Source: Mesorhizobium sp. (GTDB taxonomy: Bacteria; Pseudomonadota; Alphaproteobacteria; Rhizobiales; Rhizobiaceae). From it: a stretch of DNA of 64,000 nt. The position numbers and the translations under genes were made by a program. Positions 7,232-16,538 of this stretch are shown in pieces. The stretch's first letter is position 1; the number at the start of each line of letters is the position of its first letter. The stretch is taken from NCBI RefSeq assembly GCF_024710845.1, contig NZ_JANJTZ010000056.1:186001-250000 (forward strand). The letters run 5' to 3'. Under the pieces are notes generated by a model that was not told the DNA's origin, ran no database searches, and saw nothing but the letters and a program-made list of their open reading frames with translations.

Positions 7232-9034
7232 TTGACCACCCATCCCCTGCACATCCTGAAAACCGTCTACGGCTATGATGCCTTTCGCGGGCCTCAGGCG
7301 GAGATCGTCGCGCACGTGATGGCCGGCAACAACGCCTTCGTGCTGATGCCGACGGGCGGCGGCAAATCGCTGTGCTACCAGATCCCGGCCATTGCCCGGC
7401 CTGGGATGGGCCTCGTCGTCTCCCCGCTGATCGCGCTGATGGCCGATCAGGTGGCCGCACTGCGGCAGGCAGGTGTTAATGCCGCCGCGCTCAATTCCGA
7501 CCTGCAGGGCGACGAGCGCCGCGCCCTGTGGCGGGACATATCGAGCGGCGCGCTGGATCTCCTCTACGTCGCACCCGAAACGCTGCTTCGACCCGACATC
7601 CTGGACCTACTCGGCCGGACGCCGCTGTCGCTCATTGCCATCGACGAGGCCCATTGCCTGTCGCAATGGGGGCATGATTTCCGCCCCTCCTACCGCCAGC
7701 TCGATGCGCTCGTCGCGCAGTTTCCCGACACGCCGCGCATGGCGCTGACGGCGACGGCCGACGCGCCGACACGCGCCGAGATCCTTGCACATCTCAAGAT
7801 CGCCGACAGCGACGCCTTCATCGCTGGCTTCGACCGACCCAATATCCACTACGCCATGGCGGAGAAGGACAATCCCCGGGCGCAGTTGAAACGCTTTCTG
7901 AAAGACCACGAGAACGAGAGCGGCATCGTCTACTGCCTGTCGAAGCGAAAGACGGAAGAAACAGCGTCCTGGCTCTGCGACCAAGGCTACACCGCGCTGC
8001 CGTATCACGGCGGCATGGACAAGGCCGCGCGGGAGACTAACCAGACCCGCTTCCAGCGCGAGGAGGCCGTGATCATCGTGGCCACCATCGCTTTCGGCAT
8101 GGGGATCGACAAGCCGGACGTGCGCTTCGTCGCGCATCTCGACCTGCCCGGCAGCATCGAAGCCTATTACCAGGAGACCGGGCGCGCCGGACGTGACGGC
8201 CTGCCGTCCGACACGCTGATGCTCTACGGCCACGAGGACATCGCGCTACGCAGCCGCTTCATCGACGAATCCGACGCGCCGGAGCAGCGCAAGCGCATGG
8301 AGCGGCAGAAGCTCGATGCGCTTCTGGGCCTGGCCGAGACGGCCGGGTGCCGCCGCCAGGTGCTCTTGTCCTATTTCGGGGATCACTCCGAGCCGTGCGG
8401 CAATTGCGACACCTGCGCCACTCCGCCCAAGCTCTTCGATGGGACGGTCGCGACGCTGAAGGCGCTGTCCTGCATCCACCGGACGGGTGAGCGCTTCGGC
8501 CAGGCCTATGTCGTCGAGGTTCTGCTGGGCGGAGCGGACGAACGCATCGTGCAGAACAGCCACGACAAGGTCTCGACCTACGGCATCGGCAGGGAGCATG
8601 ACAGCCGCACCTGGCGCGCGATCCTGCGCCAACTCATTGCGCTTCGCCTGATCGATGTCGACCTGACCGGCCATGGCGGGCTGACGATCTCGGAGACGGG
8701 CCGCCGGTTCCTGCGCGAAAAGCCGGCGCTGATGCTGCGCGTGCCCGTGAAACCTCAGGCCGCTCGTGACAAATCGGTCCGCAACCAGGCGTCGGCCGCC
8801 CTCCCCGAGGCCGACCGCGCGCTCTTCCAGGCGCTGCGCGACAAACGCACCGAAATCGCCCGCGCCCAGAACGTGCCGCCCTATGTGATCTTCCACGACA
8901 AGACGCTGATCGAACTGGCCGCCGCGCGCCCCGGCTCACGGTCACAGATGGCGAAAGTCCCGGGTGTGGGCGAGGCCAAGCTGGATCGCTACGGCGCCGC
9001 CTTCCTCGCAGTGATTGCCGAGCACGGGGGATAG
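7232..9034 (+). CDS. recQ: ATP-dependent DNA helicase RecQ
   Basis: 600-residue 3'-5' DNA helicase of the RecF repair pathway. Helicase motif I (MPTGGGKS) is near residue 39, the DEAH box with the RecQ loop (DEAHCLSQWGHDFRPSY) near 137, and motif VI (QETGRAGRDG) near 315. The zinc-binding cysteines (CRRQVLLSYFG and CGNCDTC) are around 370-395, followed by a winged-helix RQC domain. A C-terminal HRDC domain (about 525-600) is present. The start is a TTG, the only in-frame start that leaves the conserved N-terminus intact. Confidence 0.95.
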   Translation: MTTHPLHILKTVYGYDAFRGPQAEIVAHVMAGNNAFVLMPTGGGKSLCYQIPAIARPGMGLVVSPLIALMADQVAALRQAGVNAAALNSDLQGDERRALWRDISSGALDLLYVAPETLLRPDILDLLGRTPLSLIAIDEAHCLSQWGHDFRPSYRQLDALVAQFPDTPRMALTATADAPTRAEILAHLKIADSDAFIAGFDRPNIHYAMAEKDNPRAQLKRFLKDHENESGIVYCLSKRKTEETASWLCDQGYTALPYHGGMDKAARETNQTRFQREEAVIIVATIAFGMGIDKPDVRFVAHLDLPGSIEAYYQETGRAGRDGLPSDTLMLYGHEDIALRSRFIDESDAPEQRKRMERQKLDALLGLAETAGCRRQVLLSYFGDHSEPCGNCDTCATPPKLFDGTVATLKALSCIHRTGERFGQAYVVEVLLGGADERIVQNSHDKVSTYGIGREHDSRTWRAILRQLIALRLIDVDLTGHGGLTISETGRRFLREKPALMLRVPVKPQAARDKSVRNQASAALPEADRALFQALRDKRTEIARAQNVPPYVIFHDKTLIELAAARPGSRSQMAKVPGVGEAKLDRYGAAFLAVIAEHGG

Positions 9035-9458
9035 CTGCCGGGCGGGTGCCCATCGCGTATCTGTGAAGCGCGTCTGGATGTAGGCAAGGTACAGACCTCC
9101 TATGGCTCCGACTGCCTCAACGGGCGGACCATCGGCCTGTCGAAATCCCCGGGCCTGTAGCCGCGCGCGCAAAACATCGCACGATTTGGCGAGCGCTCCG
9201 GACCTTCGGCGGTGTTTCGCAACCTCTCAATTCCTCACATTCCGTTCTCCCTGACGCGGGCCATTCCCGCTCGTCCAGTTCGCACCTGCCGAGCATGGCT
9301 CGCCGTGCCTCCGGCGAGAGGTGCCGGTTCGGCGCCAACGCGCTCACCGAGGCAAGCTTTTCCGCGAAAAAGCTCCGGCCATAGTCTCCATCTTTCTGTC
9401 CTATTGACAGACGGAATATTGTCATACAAAGATTGATCCTGCTTCAGAGGGAGGAACC
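9035..9458. other. Intergenic region with promoter for the Liv operon
   Basis: 424 bases. The ORFs here in both directions look like shadows. The last 60 bases hold a TTGACA hexamer, the TTGTCATACAA element and a GGAGG ribosome binding site before the binding-protein gene. Nothing else was recognised. Confidence 0.6.
9404..9429 (+). promoter_or_regulatory. Probable promoter and repressor site of the 9459-16475 operon
   Basis: TTGACA at 9404-9409 is a perfect -35 hexamer; TACAAA (9425-9430) is a weak -10 candidate at a short spacing. TTGTCATACAA at 9419-9429 is an inverted repeat TTGT-N3-ACAA, as bound by many FadR-subfamily GntR repressors. The reverse complement of its first ten bases occurs in the promoter at 18160-18176. 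The overlap with the promoter core suggests repression. No GntR gene is in the window. Confidence 0.5.
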
Positions 9459-10751
9459 ATGAGCAAGCATTTCAACTGGCCAAGGCCCAACCGCCGACAG
9501 ATCATTAAGGGCGCCGCCGCGAGCGCCTCGGCCGCCGTCTTCGGCTTCCCGAACATCGTGCGCGCTGCGGAAGACACGATCCGCATCGGCTACATCGACC
9601 AGATCACCGGCATCCGCGCCAATTTCGGCGAGACGGCGCCCTGGGTGGTCGAGCAGATCCAGAACCACGTGAAGGACGGCATCGAAATTGGCGGCAAGAA
9701 GTGGGCGGTCGAAATCCTCGTCCGCGACAGCCAGTCCGACGTCAACCGCATGGGCAGCCTCGGCAACGAATTGGTCCTGCGCGAGAATGTCGACCTCCTG
9801 CTCGTCGCCGACGGTCTCGCCGCCCCCGCGCTCGAGATCTGCGACCAGAACGGCACGCCGGCAGTCTCGACCATCCTTCAGTGGGAGCCCTTCTACGCCT
9901 CACGCGGTTCGGGGCCCGACAAGGGCTATCCGTGGAGCTTCCTGTTCTTCTGGAGCGGCGCCGACATCATCAAGAACTACATCGGCATGTGGAAGGCTTC
10001 CGGCATCGACCAGGTCGTCGGCACCTTCTACGAGGACAACGATTTCGGCCGCGGTTTCTCCGGCGGCATGACTGCGGAACTCGCCGCCAACGGCTTCAAG
10101 GAAGTGCCTGGCGGCCTGTTCAAGGAGCAGGTCGATGACTTCTCCAATCAGGTCGCGGCCTTCCGTGACGGCGGCGCCAAGATCGTCACCGGTCTCGTCT
10201 TCCCGCAGCATTTCGCCACGTTCTGGGGGCAGGCCAAACAGGCTGGCCTGTCGCTCGAAGCGGCGACCATTGCCGCGGCGTTCGTCTTTCCGGCGGGCGT
10301 CGAGGTGCTCGGCGACCAGGGCGCCGGCATGTCGACGGAGATCTGGTTCAACAACGAGCTGCCGTTCAAGTCGAGCCTGACCGGCGAGTCGGCGCACGAT
10401 TTCTGCGCCGCCTACGAAGCCTCCACCGGCAAGCAGTGGGCTCAGCCGATGGGCTACCACCACGCGGTCTGGGAAGTGGGCTTCGCCGCGCTCAAGGCTT
10501 CCGGCGACCCGAAGAACCGCGCCGCGGTCCGCGACGCGATCGCTGGGCTGGACCTCGACACGATGGTCGGTAAGGTCGACTTCAAGAACTCCAAGATGAA
10601 GTCGGTGGCAAATACCTGGGTGACGATGGGCCAGTGGCATCGCGCCAAGGAAGGCTCCAAGTTCCCCTACGAGCTGTTCGTCACCAACAATGTGACGGCG
10701 CCGCACGTGCCGATCCAGAAGGAGTTCATGCCGCTGTCGAAGTTCTCCTGA
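9459..10751 (+). CDS. Branched-chain amino acid-type ABC transporter binding protein
   Basis: 430-residue type I periplasmic binding protein of the LivK/amide-urea group. The N-terminus has a twin-arginine-like signal (NRRQIIKGAAA) followed by a hydrophobic stretch and an ALA-type cleavage region near residue 33, so export by the Tat pathway is likely. The mature part begins DTIRIGYIDQITG, typical of the family. It is the first gene of a seven-gene operon and is separated from livG by a strong hairpin. The ligand is probably not an amino acid, because the operon ends in two oxidoreductases. Confidence 0.9.
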   Translation: MSKHFNWPRPNRRQIIKGAAASASAAVFGFPNIVRAAEDTIRIGYIDQITGIRANFGETAPWVVEQIQNHVKDGIEIGGKKWAVEILVRDSQSDVNRMGSLGNELVLRENVDLLLVADGLAAPALEICDQNGTPAVSTILQWEPFYASRGSGPDKGYPWSFLFFWSGADIIKNYIGMWKASGIDQVVGTFYEDNDFGRGFSGGMTAELAANGFKEVPGGLFKEQVDDFSNQVAAFRDGGAKIVTGLVFPQHFATFWGQAKQAGLSLEAATIAAAFVFPAGVEVLGDQGAGMSTEIWFNNELPFKSSLTGESAHDFCAAYEASTGKQWAQPMGYHHAVWEVGFAALKASGDPKNRAAVRDAIAGLDLDTMVGKVDFKNSKMKSVANTWVTMGQWHRAKEGSKFPYELFVTNNVTAPHVPIQKEFMPLSKFS

Positions 10752-10767
10752 ACCGAAAGCGCAACCT

Positions 10768-10797
10768 GACGGTCCGGGCCTCTGAGCCCGGACCGTC
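10768..10797 (+). other. Strong hairpin between binding protein and livG
   Basis: GACGGTCCGGGC and GCCCGGACCGTC form a perfect 12-bp stem with a 6-base loop, 16 bases after the binding-protein stop codon. The following bases (CCTTCATTTT) are only partly T-rich. Hairpins here are common in transporter operons and keep binding-protein mRNA more abundant than downstream mRNA. It may also act as a partial terminator. Confidence 0.7.
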
Positions 10798-10821
10798 CCT
10801 TCATTTTCGAGGACGCCGCCG

Positions 10822-11556
10822 TTGGCACCAGTCATTTCCGTCGAAGGGCTGACGCGACGTTTCGGTCAGATCACCGTCGCCGACGACCTGTCCTTTTCCG
10901 TCGAGTTCGGCGAATGCCTCGGCATCATCGGGCCGAACGGTGCCGGCAAGACGTCGGTCTTCAACATGCTTGCCGGCGCCATCAAGCCGCAGGCGGGTCG
11001 TATCGTCCTTGACGGCACCGACATCACCGGAACATCGCAGCATGCCCGCACGCTGATGGGGCTCGGCCGCACCTACCAGGTGCCGCAGCCGTTCGCCCTG
11101 CTCACCACTTTCGAAAACGTGTTGGCGGCCGCCACCTTCTCGCGCCGCAACCGCGGCCAGGAGGCAGATCTCGCCCGGTCGATCCTGATGCGGACCGGCC
11201 TCGCCGCCCGCGCTGACCTGCCCGCTGGCTCCCTGCCGCTTCTCGACCGCAAGCGGCTGGAGCTCGCCCGTGCAATGGCGTTGAAGCCGCGCGTCCTTCT
11301 GCTCGACGAGATCGCGGGCGGGTTGACGGAAGCCGAGGTGACGCAACTCGTCACGCTGATCCGCGAACTCAAACCGGAGCTTGCGATCGTATGGATCGAG
11401 CACGTGACCCACGCGCTCTCGGCGGTGGCGGACCGGATCGTCGCCATCAACTTCGGCGCCCGGATCGCTGAGGGCAGCCCGTCCGAGGTCATGGCCCACC
11501 CGGCCGTGCAGGAAGTCTACATGGGGACGGTTCTCGATGTCGCTTCTCAGGGTTGA
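10822..11556 (+). CDS. ABC transporter ATP-binding protein, LivG type
   Basis: 244 residues, one of two ATPases of the importer. Walker A (GPNGAGKT) is near residue 37 and Walker B (VLLLDEIAGGL) near 157. The usual LSGGQ signature is replaced by LPLLDRKRLELARA, a variant also present in the second LivG of this window (LTLLERKRLE) and known from a subset of LivG proteins. The start is a TTG at 10822. The 3' end overlaps livF by 20 bases. Confidence 0.9.
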   Translation: MAPVISVEGLTRRFGQITVADDLSFSVEFGECLGIIGPNGAGKTSVFNMLAGAIKPQAGRIVLDGTDITGTSQHARTLMGLGRTYQVPQPFALLTTFENVLAAATFSRRNRGQEADLARSILMRTGLAARADLPAGSLPLLDRKRLELARAMALKPRVLLLDEIAGGLTEAEVTQLVTLIRELKPELAIVWIEHVTHALSAVADRIVAINFGARIAEGSPSEVMAHPAVQEVYMGTVLDVASQG

Positions 11557-12244
11557 AAACCTCGACGTCTTCTACGGCGATTTCCAGGCCGTTCGAGGCG
11601 TCAGCCTGGCGGTCGACGAAGGCCGCACGGTCGCCATCATCGGCGCGAACGGCGCGGGCAAGTCGACGCTTCTCAATGCCATCGTCGGGCTCCATCCGCA
11701 AAAGCGCGGAAAGGTCGTCTTCGCCGGCGCGGACGTGACGTCCAACCGGGCAGATGCCATTGCGCGCGCGGGCATGACGATGGTGCCTGAGGGCCGGCGC
11801 CTGTTCGGAACACTTACCGTCGAGGACAATCTGCGCGTCGGCGCCGCGGCCGGTCGCAAGGGACCGTGGACCTTGGGCGAAGTCTACCGGCTCTTCCCGC
11901 GCATCGGCGAACTGCGCCACATGCCGGCCGCCAGTCTTTCCGGAGGACAGCAGCAGATGGTCGCGATCGGGCGCGCGCTGATGACCAATCCACGGATCCT
12001 GCTCTGCGACGAGATCTCGCTCGGCCTCGCGCCGAAGATCATCCTGGACATCTACCGCTGCTTCGAGGCGATCTCGGCCACCGGCGTTTCGATCGTCGTG
12101 ATTGAACAGAACGTGGGCCAGGCATGCGCCGCCGCGCAGTATGCCTACTGCATGTTGGAAGGGAAGGTCAGCCTCGAAGGGCCGACCGCCGACCTTTCGA
12201 TGGAGGCGATCACAGCGGCCTATTTCGGATTGGACCACGCATGA
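11537..12244 (+). CDS. ABC transporter ATP-binding protein, LivF type
   Basis: 235 residues, the second ATPase of the importer. Walker A (GANGAGKST) is near residue 36, the signature LSGGQQQM near 135, and Walker B with the LivF-typical tail (ILLCDEISLGLAP) near 154. It overlaps livG by 20 bases, and its stop codon overlaps the start of livH in ATGA form, so the set is translationally coupled. Confidence 0.92.
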   Translation: MSLLRVENLDVFYGDFQAVRGVSLAVDEGRTVAIIGANGAGKSTLLNAIVGLHPQKRGKVVFAGADVTSNRADAIARAGMTMVPEGRRLFGTLTVEDNLRVGAAAGRKGPWTLGEVYRLFPRIGELRHMPAASLSGGQQQMVAIGRALMTNPRILLCDEISLGLAPKIILDIYRCFEAISATGVSIVVIEQNVGQACAAAQYAYCMLEGKVSLEGPTADLSMEAITAAYFGLDHA

Positions 12245-13104
12245 TCTGGGTCGAGACGATCGTCAACGGACTGCTGCTCGGCGGTCTCTACGCCCTGGTT
12301 GGGCTTGGCCTCGGCTTCGCCTTCGGCGTCATGCGCATCGTCAACGTCGCGCAGGGCGATTTCATCGTCGCCGCCGCGTTCCTGGGCGTCTTCCTTCTGC
12401 CCTGGACGCCGGTCCATCCGCTGCTCGTCATCATCCCGGTCGCAATCGCGGCCTTCGGGATCGGCATGCTGCTGCAATGGCTCTTGATCAACCGCGTGCT
12501 CGGCCACGACCAGATCCCGCAGATCCTGCTCACCTTCGGCCTCGCCATCGTGCTCCGGAACGGCATGGTCGAGCTGTTCGGTGCGAACACGCGCTCGATC
12601 AATGTCGGCGACCTGCGCTTCATGGGCTTCGACTTCCTGGGGTTGAAACTGGGTGTGCTGCCCGTTCTGATCCTGGCGATCGCGGTGTTCCTGTTCGCGA
12701 CACTGCATCTTTGGCTTCGAAAGTCCGACATGGGGCGCCTGATACGCGCGACCGCGGACGACCATCGCATCGTCCAGCTCTGCGGAGTGAACTTCCGCTC
12801 TATCTATGCGGTGGCGATGGGCCTCGCGATGGCGCTGTCGGCGGTAGCGGGCATCCTGCTCGCGATGCGCGGCTCGTTCACCCCCTATTCCGGAGCGGAT
12901 CGGTTGCTCATCGCCTTCGAGGTGGTGGTCATCGGCGGGCTGGGCTCCTTCTGGGGCATGTTCCTCGGCGGCATGGTTCTGGGCGTGGCCCAACTCGTGG
13001 CCCTGAAGCTCGACCCCGCCTCGGGGCTGATGTACGGCCACATCGTCTTCATCCTGATCCTCATCATGTCGCCCAGCGGGCTTGCCGGAGCCTTCCGCCG
13101 ATGA
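12241..13104 (+). CDS. Branched-chain-type ABC permease, LivH
   Basis: 287-residue inner-membrane permease with about eight hydrophobic helices. The LivH signature GLLLGGLYALVGLGLGFAFG is at the N-terminus, followed by VMRIVNVAQGDF. A conserved EAA-like loop is seen around VVVIGGLGSFWG. The start at 12241 is used because it overlaps the livF stop codon; the longer ORF in the track (from 12124) runs through livF. Confidence 0.92.
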   Translation: MIWVETIVNGLLLGGLYALVGLGLGFAFGVMRIVNVAQGDFIVAAAFLGVFLLPWTPVHPLLVIIPVAIAAFGIGMLLQWLLINRVLGHDQIPQILLTFGLAIVLRNGMVELFGANTRSINVGDLRFMGFDFLGLKLGVLPVLILAIAVFLFATLHLWLRKSDMGRLIRATADDHRIVQLCGVNFRSIYAVAMGLAMALSAVAGILLAMRGSFTPYSGADRLLIAFEVVVIGGLGSFWGMFLGGMVLGVAQLVALKLDPASGLMYGHIVFILILIMSPSGLAGAFRR

Positions 13105-14108
13105 CCCGCCTTCTCCTCAAACGCCCGACGCTCGTCGCCGCGGCGGCCGTCGTCGCAGCCGCTCTCGTGATCGCCACGCCCTGGTTCGTCGCGGAAGGCG
13201 ACATGCGTCTCATGATCGAGATTTTCGCCGTCTTCGCTTTCGCGCAGGGCTGGAACTTCCTCGCCGGCTACGTCGGCATCATGTCGTTCGGACAACAGTT
13301 GTTCATCGGCCTGGGTGCCTACTGCCTGTTCCTGGCGTCGAACTGGACTGGCCTGAACCCCTTCCTGATCCTGCCGCTGGCCTTCGTCTTCAGCGCAGGC
13401 TTCGCTGCGATGATCTCTCCCTTCATCTTCCGCCTGCGCGACGCCTACCTCGCCATCAGCATCTGGGTGATCGCGGAGATCGTCCGCTCGTTCATCTCGC
13501 AGCGCGACTGGCTGGGGTCGGTGAGCGGCCTGCCGCTGGTCGCGACCCGCGAGATGGCGCGTTCGGTCGTCGCCACGTCGACCTTCTACTATGCCGGAGC
13601 GCTGGCACTGATCTCGGTCTTTGGGCTCTACTACCTGTCGATCTCCCGCCTTGGCCTCGCACTCGCGGCGGTGCGCGACAATGAGGAGACTGCCAGCGCG
13701 ATCGGCATCAACGTCTGGTGGACCCGCTTCTTCGGCTTCGTGCTCGGCTCCGGCTTCACCGGGCTGGCGGGCGCGGTCTACTACATGTCGGTCTTCCACG
13801 TGGAGCCGGGCGGCGCATTCGATCCCAACTGGATGGTGATCATGCTGTTCATCGTCATCATCGGCGGCGTCGGCACCATCGAAGGGCCGATCATCGGCAC
13901 CGCGATCTACTTCCTCTTCCGCGCCTGGTTCGCCGGCACTGGAAACCTCTACCTGATGATGCTCGGCGCCGCGGCGGTGCTGGTCATGCTGATCTCGCCG
14001 AGCGGCATCTGGGGTATCGTCAAGTCGAAGCTCGGCATCGACCTGCTCGGTGCGCGGCGCGCGAGCGGGCTAGAGGCTTCGTCGAAAAAAACCAGGACCG
14101 CATCATGA
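13101..14108 (+). CDS. Branched-chain-type ABC permease, LivM
   Basis: 335-residue inner-membrane permease, LivH's partner. The N-terminal helix begins near residue 10, and the family segment WNFLAGYVGIMSFGQQLFIG follows at about 52. Later comes FIVIIGGVGTIEGPIIGTA, the usual loop near the C-terminus. The start at 13101 overlaps the livH stop codon (ATGA), and the last bases overlap the SDR gene. The longer track ORF from 12102 is a frame artefact. Confidence 0.92.
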   Translation: MTRLLLKRPTLVAAAAVVAAALVIATPWFVAEGDMRLMIEIFAVFAFAQGWNFLAGYVGIMSFGQQLFIGLGAYCLFLASNWTGLNPFLILPLAFVFSAGFAAMISPFIFRLRDAYLAISIWVIAEIVRSFISQRDWLGSVSGLPLVATREMARSVVATSTFYYAGALALISVFGLYYLSISRLGLALAAVRDNEETASAIGINVWWTRFFGFVLGSGFTGLAGAVYYMSVFHVEPGGAFDPNWMVIMLFIVIIGGVGTIEGPIIGTAIYFLFRAWFAGTGNLYLMMLGAAAVLVMLISPSGIWGIVKSKLGIDLLGARRASGLEASSKKTRTAS

Positions 14109-14854
14109 CGTCGCGACTGCAGGACAAGCGGCTGCTGGTGGTAGGCGCCGCGACCGGCATCGGCAGGGCGGTCGCCGCGGCCGCGGTCGCCGAAGGGGCG
14201 CGGGTGGTGATCGCCGATCTTGCGGTGGAGCAGGGAGAGGCGACAGCGCGCGAACTCGGCGCCGGCTTTATCCGCTGCGACGTGTCCGACGAGGCGAGCG
14301 TGAAGGCGGCGGTCGCCGGCGCGGTGGAGCGGCTCGGCGGCCTCGACGGGCTCGTCAACAATGCCGGCCTGCAGCGTGCGGGCGCGATCGAGACCATCAC
14401 CGTTGACGACTGGAACAGCCTGATGGCGGTCAACACTCGTGGCGTCTTCCTCGCGACGCGCGAAGCGATCGCGCATCTGCGCGCCGCAGGCGGCGGCTCG
14501 ATTGTCAACACGTCATCTCTCGCCGGCAAACGCGGCGGGCCGGGCATCGCCGCCTATGCCGCGTCGAAGGGCGCGGTAATGGCCTTTACCACGGCCGCCG
14601 CGCTCGAACTCGCCCGTGACCGCATCCGGGTGAATTCGGTCTGCCCCGGATTCATCGACACGCCGTTCAACAATCCGGCGATCGCCTTCATAGGCGGCCG
14701 CGAGGAGCAGGCGCGCGTCGTCGAGCGCATGGTGCCGCTCGGCCGCCAGGCCGTGCCGGACGAAGTCGCACCGCTCTACGTCTACCTCCTATCCGACGAG
14801 TCCGCCTATGTGACCGCGCAGGCGCTGTCGATCGACGGCGGCGTCTACAACTGA
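14105..14854 (+). CDS. Short-chain dehydrogenase/reductase (SDR)
   Basis: 249-residue NAD(P)-dependent oxidoreductase of the classical SDR type. It has the GAATGIGRA nucleotide-binding turn near residue 13, NNAG near 85, the catalytic serine in NTSSLAG, and the YAASKG motif (Tyr/Lys) near 153. It ends SIDGGVYN, as most classical SDRs do. It is coupled to livM by an ATGA overlap and is followed 13 bases later by a GMC oxidoreductase. It probably oxidises an alcohol derived from the imported compound. Confidence 0.92.
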   Translation: MTSRLQDKRLLVVGAATGIGRAVAAAAVAEGARVVIADLAVEQGEATARELGAGFIRCDVSDEASVKAAVAGAVERLGGLDGLVNNAGLQRAGAIETITVDDWNSLMAVNTRGVFLATREAIAHLRAAGGGSIVNTSSLAGKRGGPGIAAYAASKGAVMAFTTAAALELARDRIRVNSVCPGFIDTPFNNPAIAFIGGREEQARVVERMVPLGRQAVPDEVAPLYVYLLSDESAYVTAQALSIDGGVYN

Positions 14855-14867
14855 TCAGGGCGAGGCG

Positions 14868-16475
14868 ATGGGCGAGACTTTCGACTATATCGTCATTGGC
14901 GCCGGCTCGGCCGGCTCGGTGATCGCCAACCGGCTTTCCGAAGACCCGGGGCTGCGCATCCTGGTGCTGGAGGCAGGGCCGGACGAACGCGTTATCTACA
15001 GCCGCGCGCCCGGCGCCTTCGTCGGCCTGTTCGGCACCGACCGCGTCTGGCCCTATGCGTCCGAGCCCGAACCCGCCGCCGGCGGTCGGCGCATTCACGT
15101 CCCGCAGGGGCGCATGCCTGGCGGATCGAGTTCGATCAACGGGATGATCTACATTCGCGGCGACGCCACGGACTACGACGACTGGGCAGCGGCCGGCTGC
15201 GCGGGCTGGAGCTATGCAGACGTGCTGCCCTATTTCCGCAAGGCCGAGGGCAACGAACGGCTGGCCGACAGGTATCATGGGACCGACGGCCCACTCTCGG
15301 TCGTCGACGTGCCCTACCGCCATCCGCTCAACGCCGCCTTCGTGCTCGCGGCGCAGCAATGCGGCCACGCCTACAACCACGATTTCAACGGCGCCTCGCA
15401 GCTTGGTGTCGGCTACTTCCAGGTGACGCAGAAGAACGGCGAGCGCGCGAGCACCGCCGCGTCCTATCTGCGCCCGGCGCTGGCACGCGGCAACATCGCG
15501 CTGGAGATCGAGGCCGAGGTCGAGCGCATCCTTTTCGAAGGCCGCAGGGCCATAGGCGTCGCCTGGCGCCGGCGCAGACAGGCGAGATCGGCTCACGCCA
15601 CGCGGGCGGTCGTGCTCTGTGCAGGCACGTTGGCAAGTCCGAAGATCCTGATGCAGTCGGGTGTAGGCCCCGCGGCGCATCTGAAGGAGAACGGCGTGGA
15701 GGTCGTCCACGATCTCCCCGGCATCGGCCGCAACTACCAGGACCACCTCCAGGTGCTGAACTATCATCGCACCAGACGCCCGATCAGCCTGACCGGCCAG
15801 GACAAGGGGCTCAGCGCGCTGCGCAACGGGCTGCAATGGATGCTGTTCCGCAGCGGCCTGCTGACCTCCAACGTCGCCGAGGCCTGCCTGTTTGTCGACA
15901 GCGACCGCGACGGCCGCGCAGACCTGCAGATCCATTCCTTCCCGGTCTTCGTACCCGATCATGAACGCGCGCCGCCGGAGGGCCACGGCTTCACCATCGG
16001 CGCCTGCGACGTGCGGCCGCGCTCGCGCGGCAAACTGCAGCTCGCCGGGCCCGACCCGTCGACACCGGCGAAACTTTACTCGAACGCCCTGTCAGACGAG
16101 CGTGACGTGGCGAGTCTGGTACGTGGCCTGCGCCTGTCGCGCCGCATCGCGCGGGCAGCGGCGCTCGCCGGCCATCTCGGCGATGAACTCGTGCTCGACG
16201 CCGGGCTCGATGCGCCGGAAGCGGTTCTTGCCGACTATGTCCGTAACTATACCAAGACCGTCTATCACCCGGTGGGAACGTGCGCGATGGGAACAGGCGC
16301 CGATGCCGTGGTCGGACCCTACCTCGCTGTGCACGGCATGGACGGCCTGCGCGTCGTCGATGCCTCCGTCATGCCCTCGATTCCCAGCGGCAACACCAAC
16401 GCGCCGACGATCATGATCGCCGAGAAGGCCGCCGACATGATGCTCGGTCGCGCACCGCTGCCGGCCGGCACCTGA
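14868..16475 (+). CDS. GMC-family FAD oxidoreductase (choline dehydrogenase-like)
   Basis: 535-residue flavoprotein that oxidises primary or secondary alcohols. The N-terminal FAD-binding segment DYIVIGAGSAGSVIANRLSE, the GMC signature around GGSSSINGMIYIRGDATDYDDW, and the catalytic histidine region (YHPVGTCAMG) near the C-terminus are all present. A second conserved segment, SIPSGNTNAPTIMIAEKAADM, closes the protein. It is the last gene of the operon. The substrate is unknown; specificity for choline is not implied. Confidence 0.93.
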   Translation: MGETFDYIVIGAGSAGSVIANRLSEDPGLRILVLEAGPDERVIYSRAPGAFVGLFGTDRVWPYASEPEPAAGGRRIHVPQGRMPGGSSSINGMIYIRGDATDYDDWAAAGCAGWSYADVLPYFRKAEGNERLADRYHGTDGPLSVVDVPYRHPLNAAFVLAAQQCGHAYNHDFNGASQLGVGYFQVTQKNGERASTAASYLRPALARGNIALEIEAEVERILFEGRRAIGVAWRRRRQARSAHATRAVVLCAGTLASPKILMQSGVGPAAHLKENGVEVVHDLPGIGRNYQDHLQVLNYHRTRRPISLTGQDKGLSALRNGLQWMLFRSGLLTSNVAEACLFVDSDRDGRADLQIHSFPVFVPDHERAPPEGHGFTIGACDVRPRSRGKLQLAGPDPSTPAKLYSNALSDERDVASLVRGLRLSRRIARAAALAGHLGDELVLDAGLDAPEAVLADYVRNYTKTVYHPVGTCAMGTGADAVVGPYLAVHGMDGLRVVDASVMPSIPSGNTNAPTIMIAEKAADMMLGRAPLPAGT

Positions 16476-16538
16476 CGGGTCCGACGACGCCGCGACGGTA
16501 GACGCGGCCTTCGCCGCCTGCGGTCCCGGCCGAACGGC

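Noticed and set aside
9117-9425. 102-residue minus-strand ORF in the recQ-Liv intergenic region
   Set aside because: No ribosome site, no recognised family, and it overlaps the promoter elements of the Liv operon.
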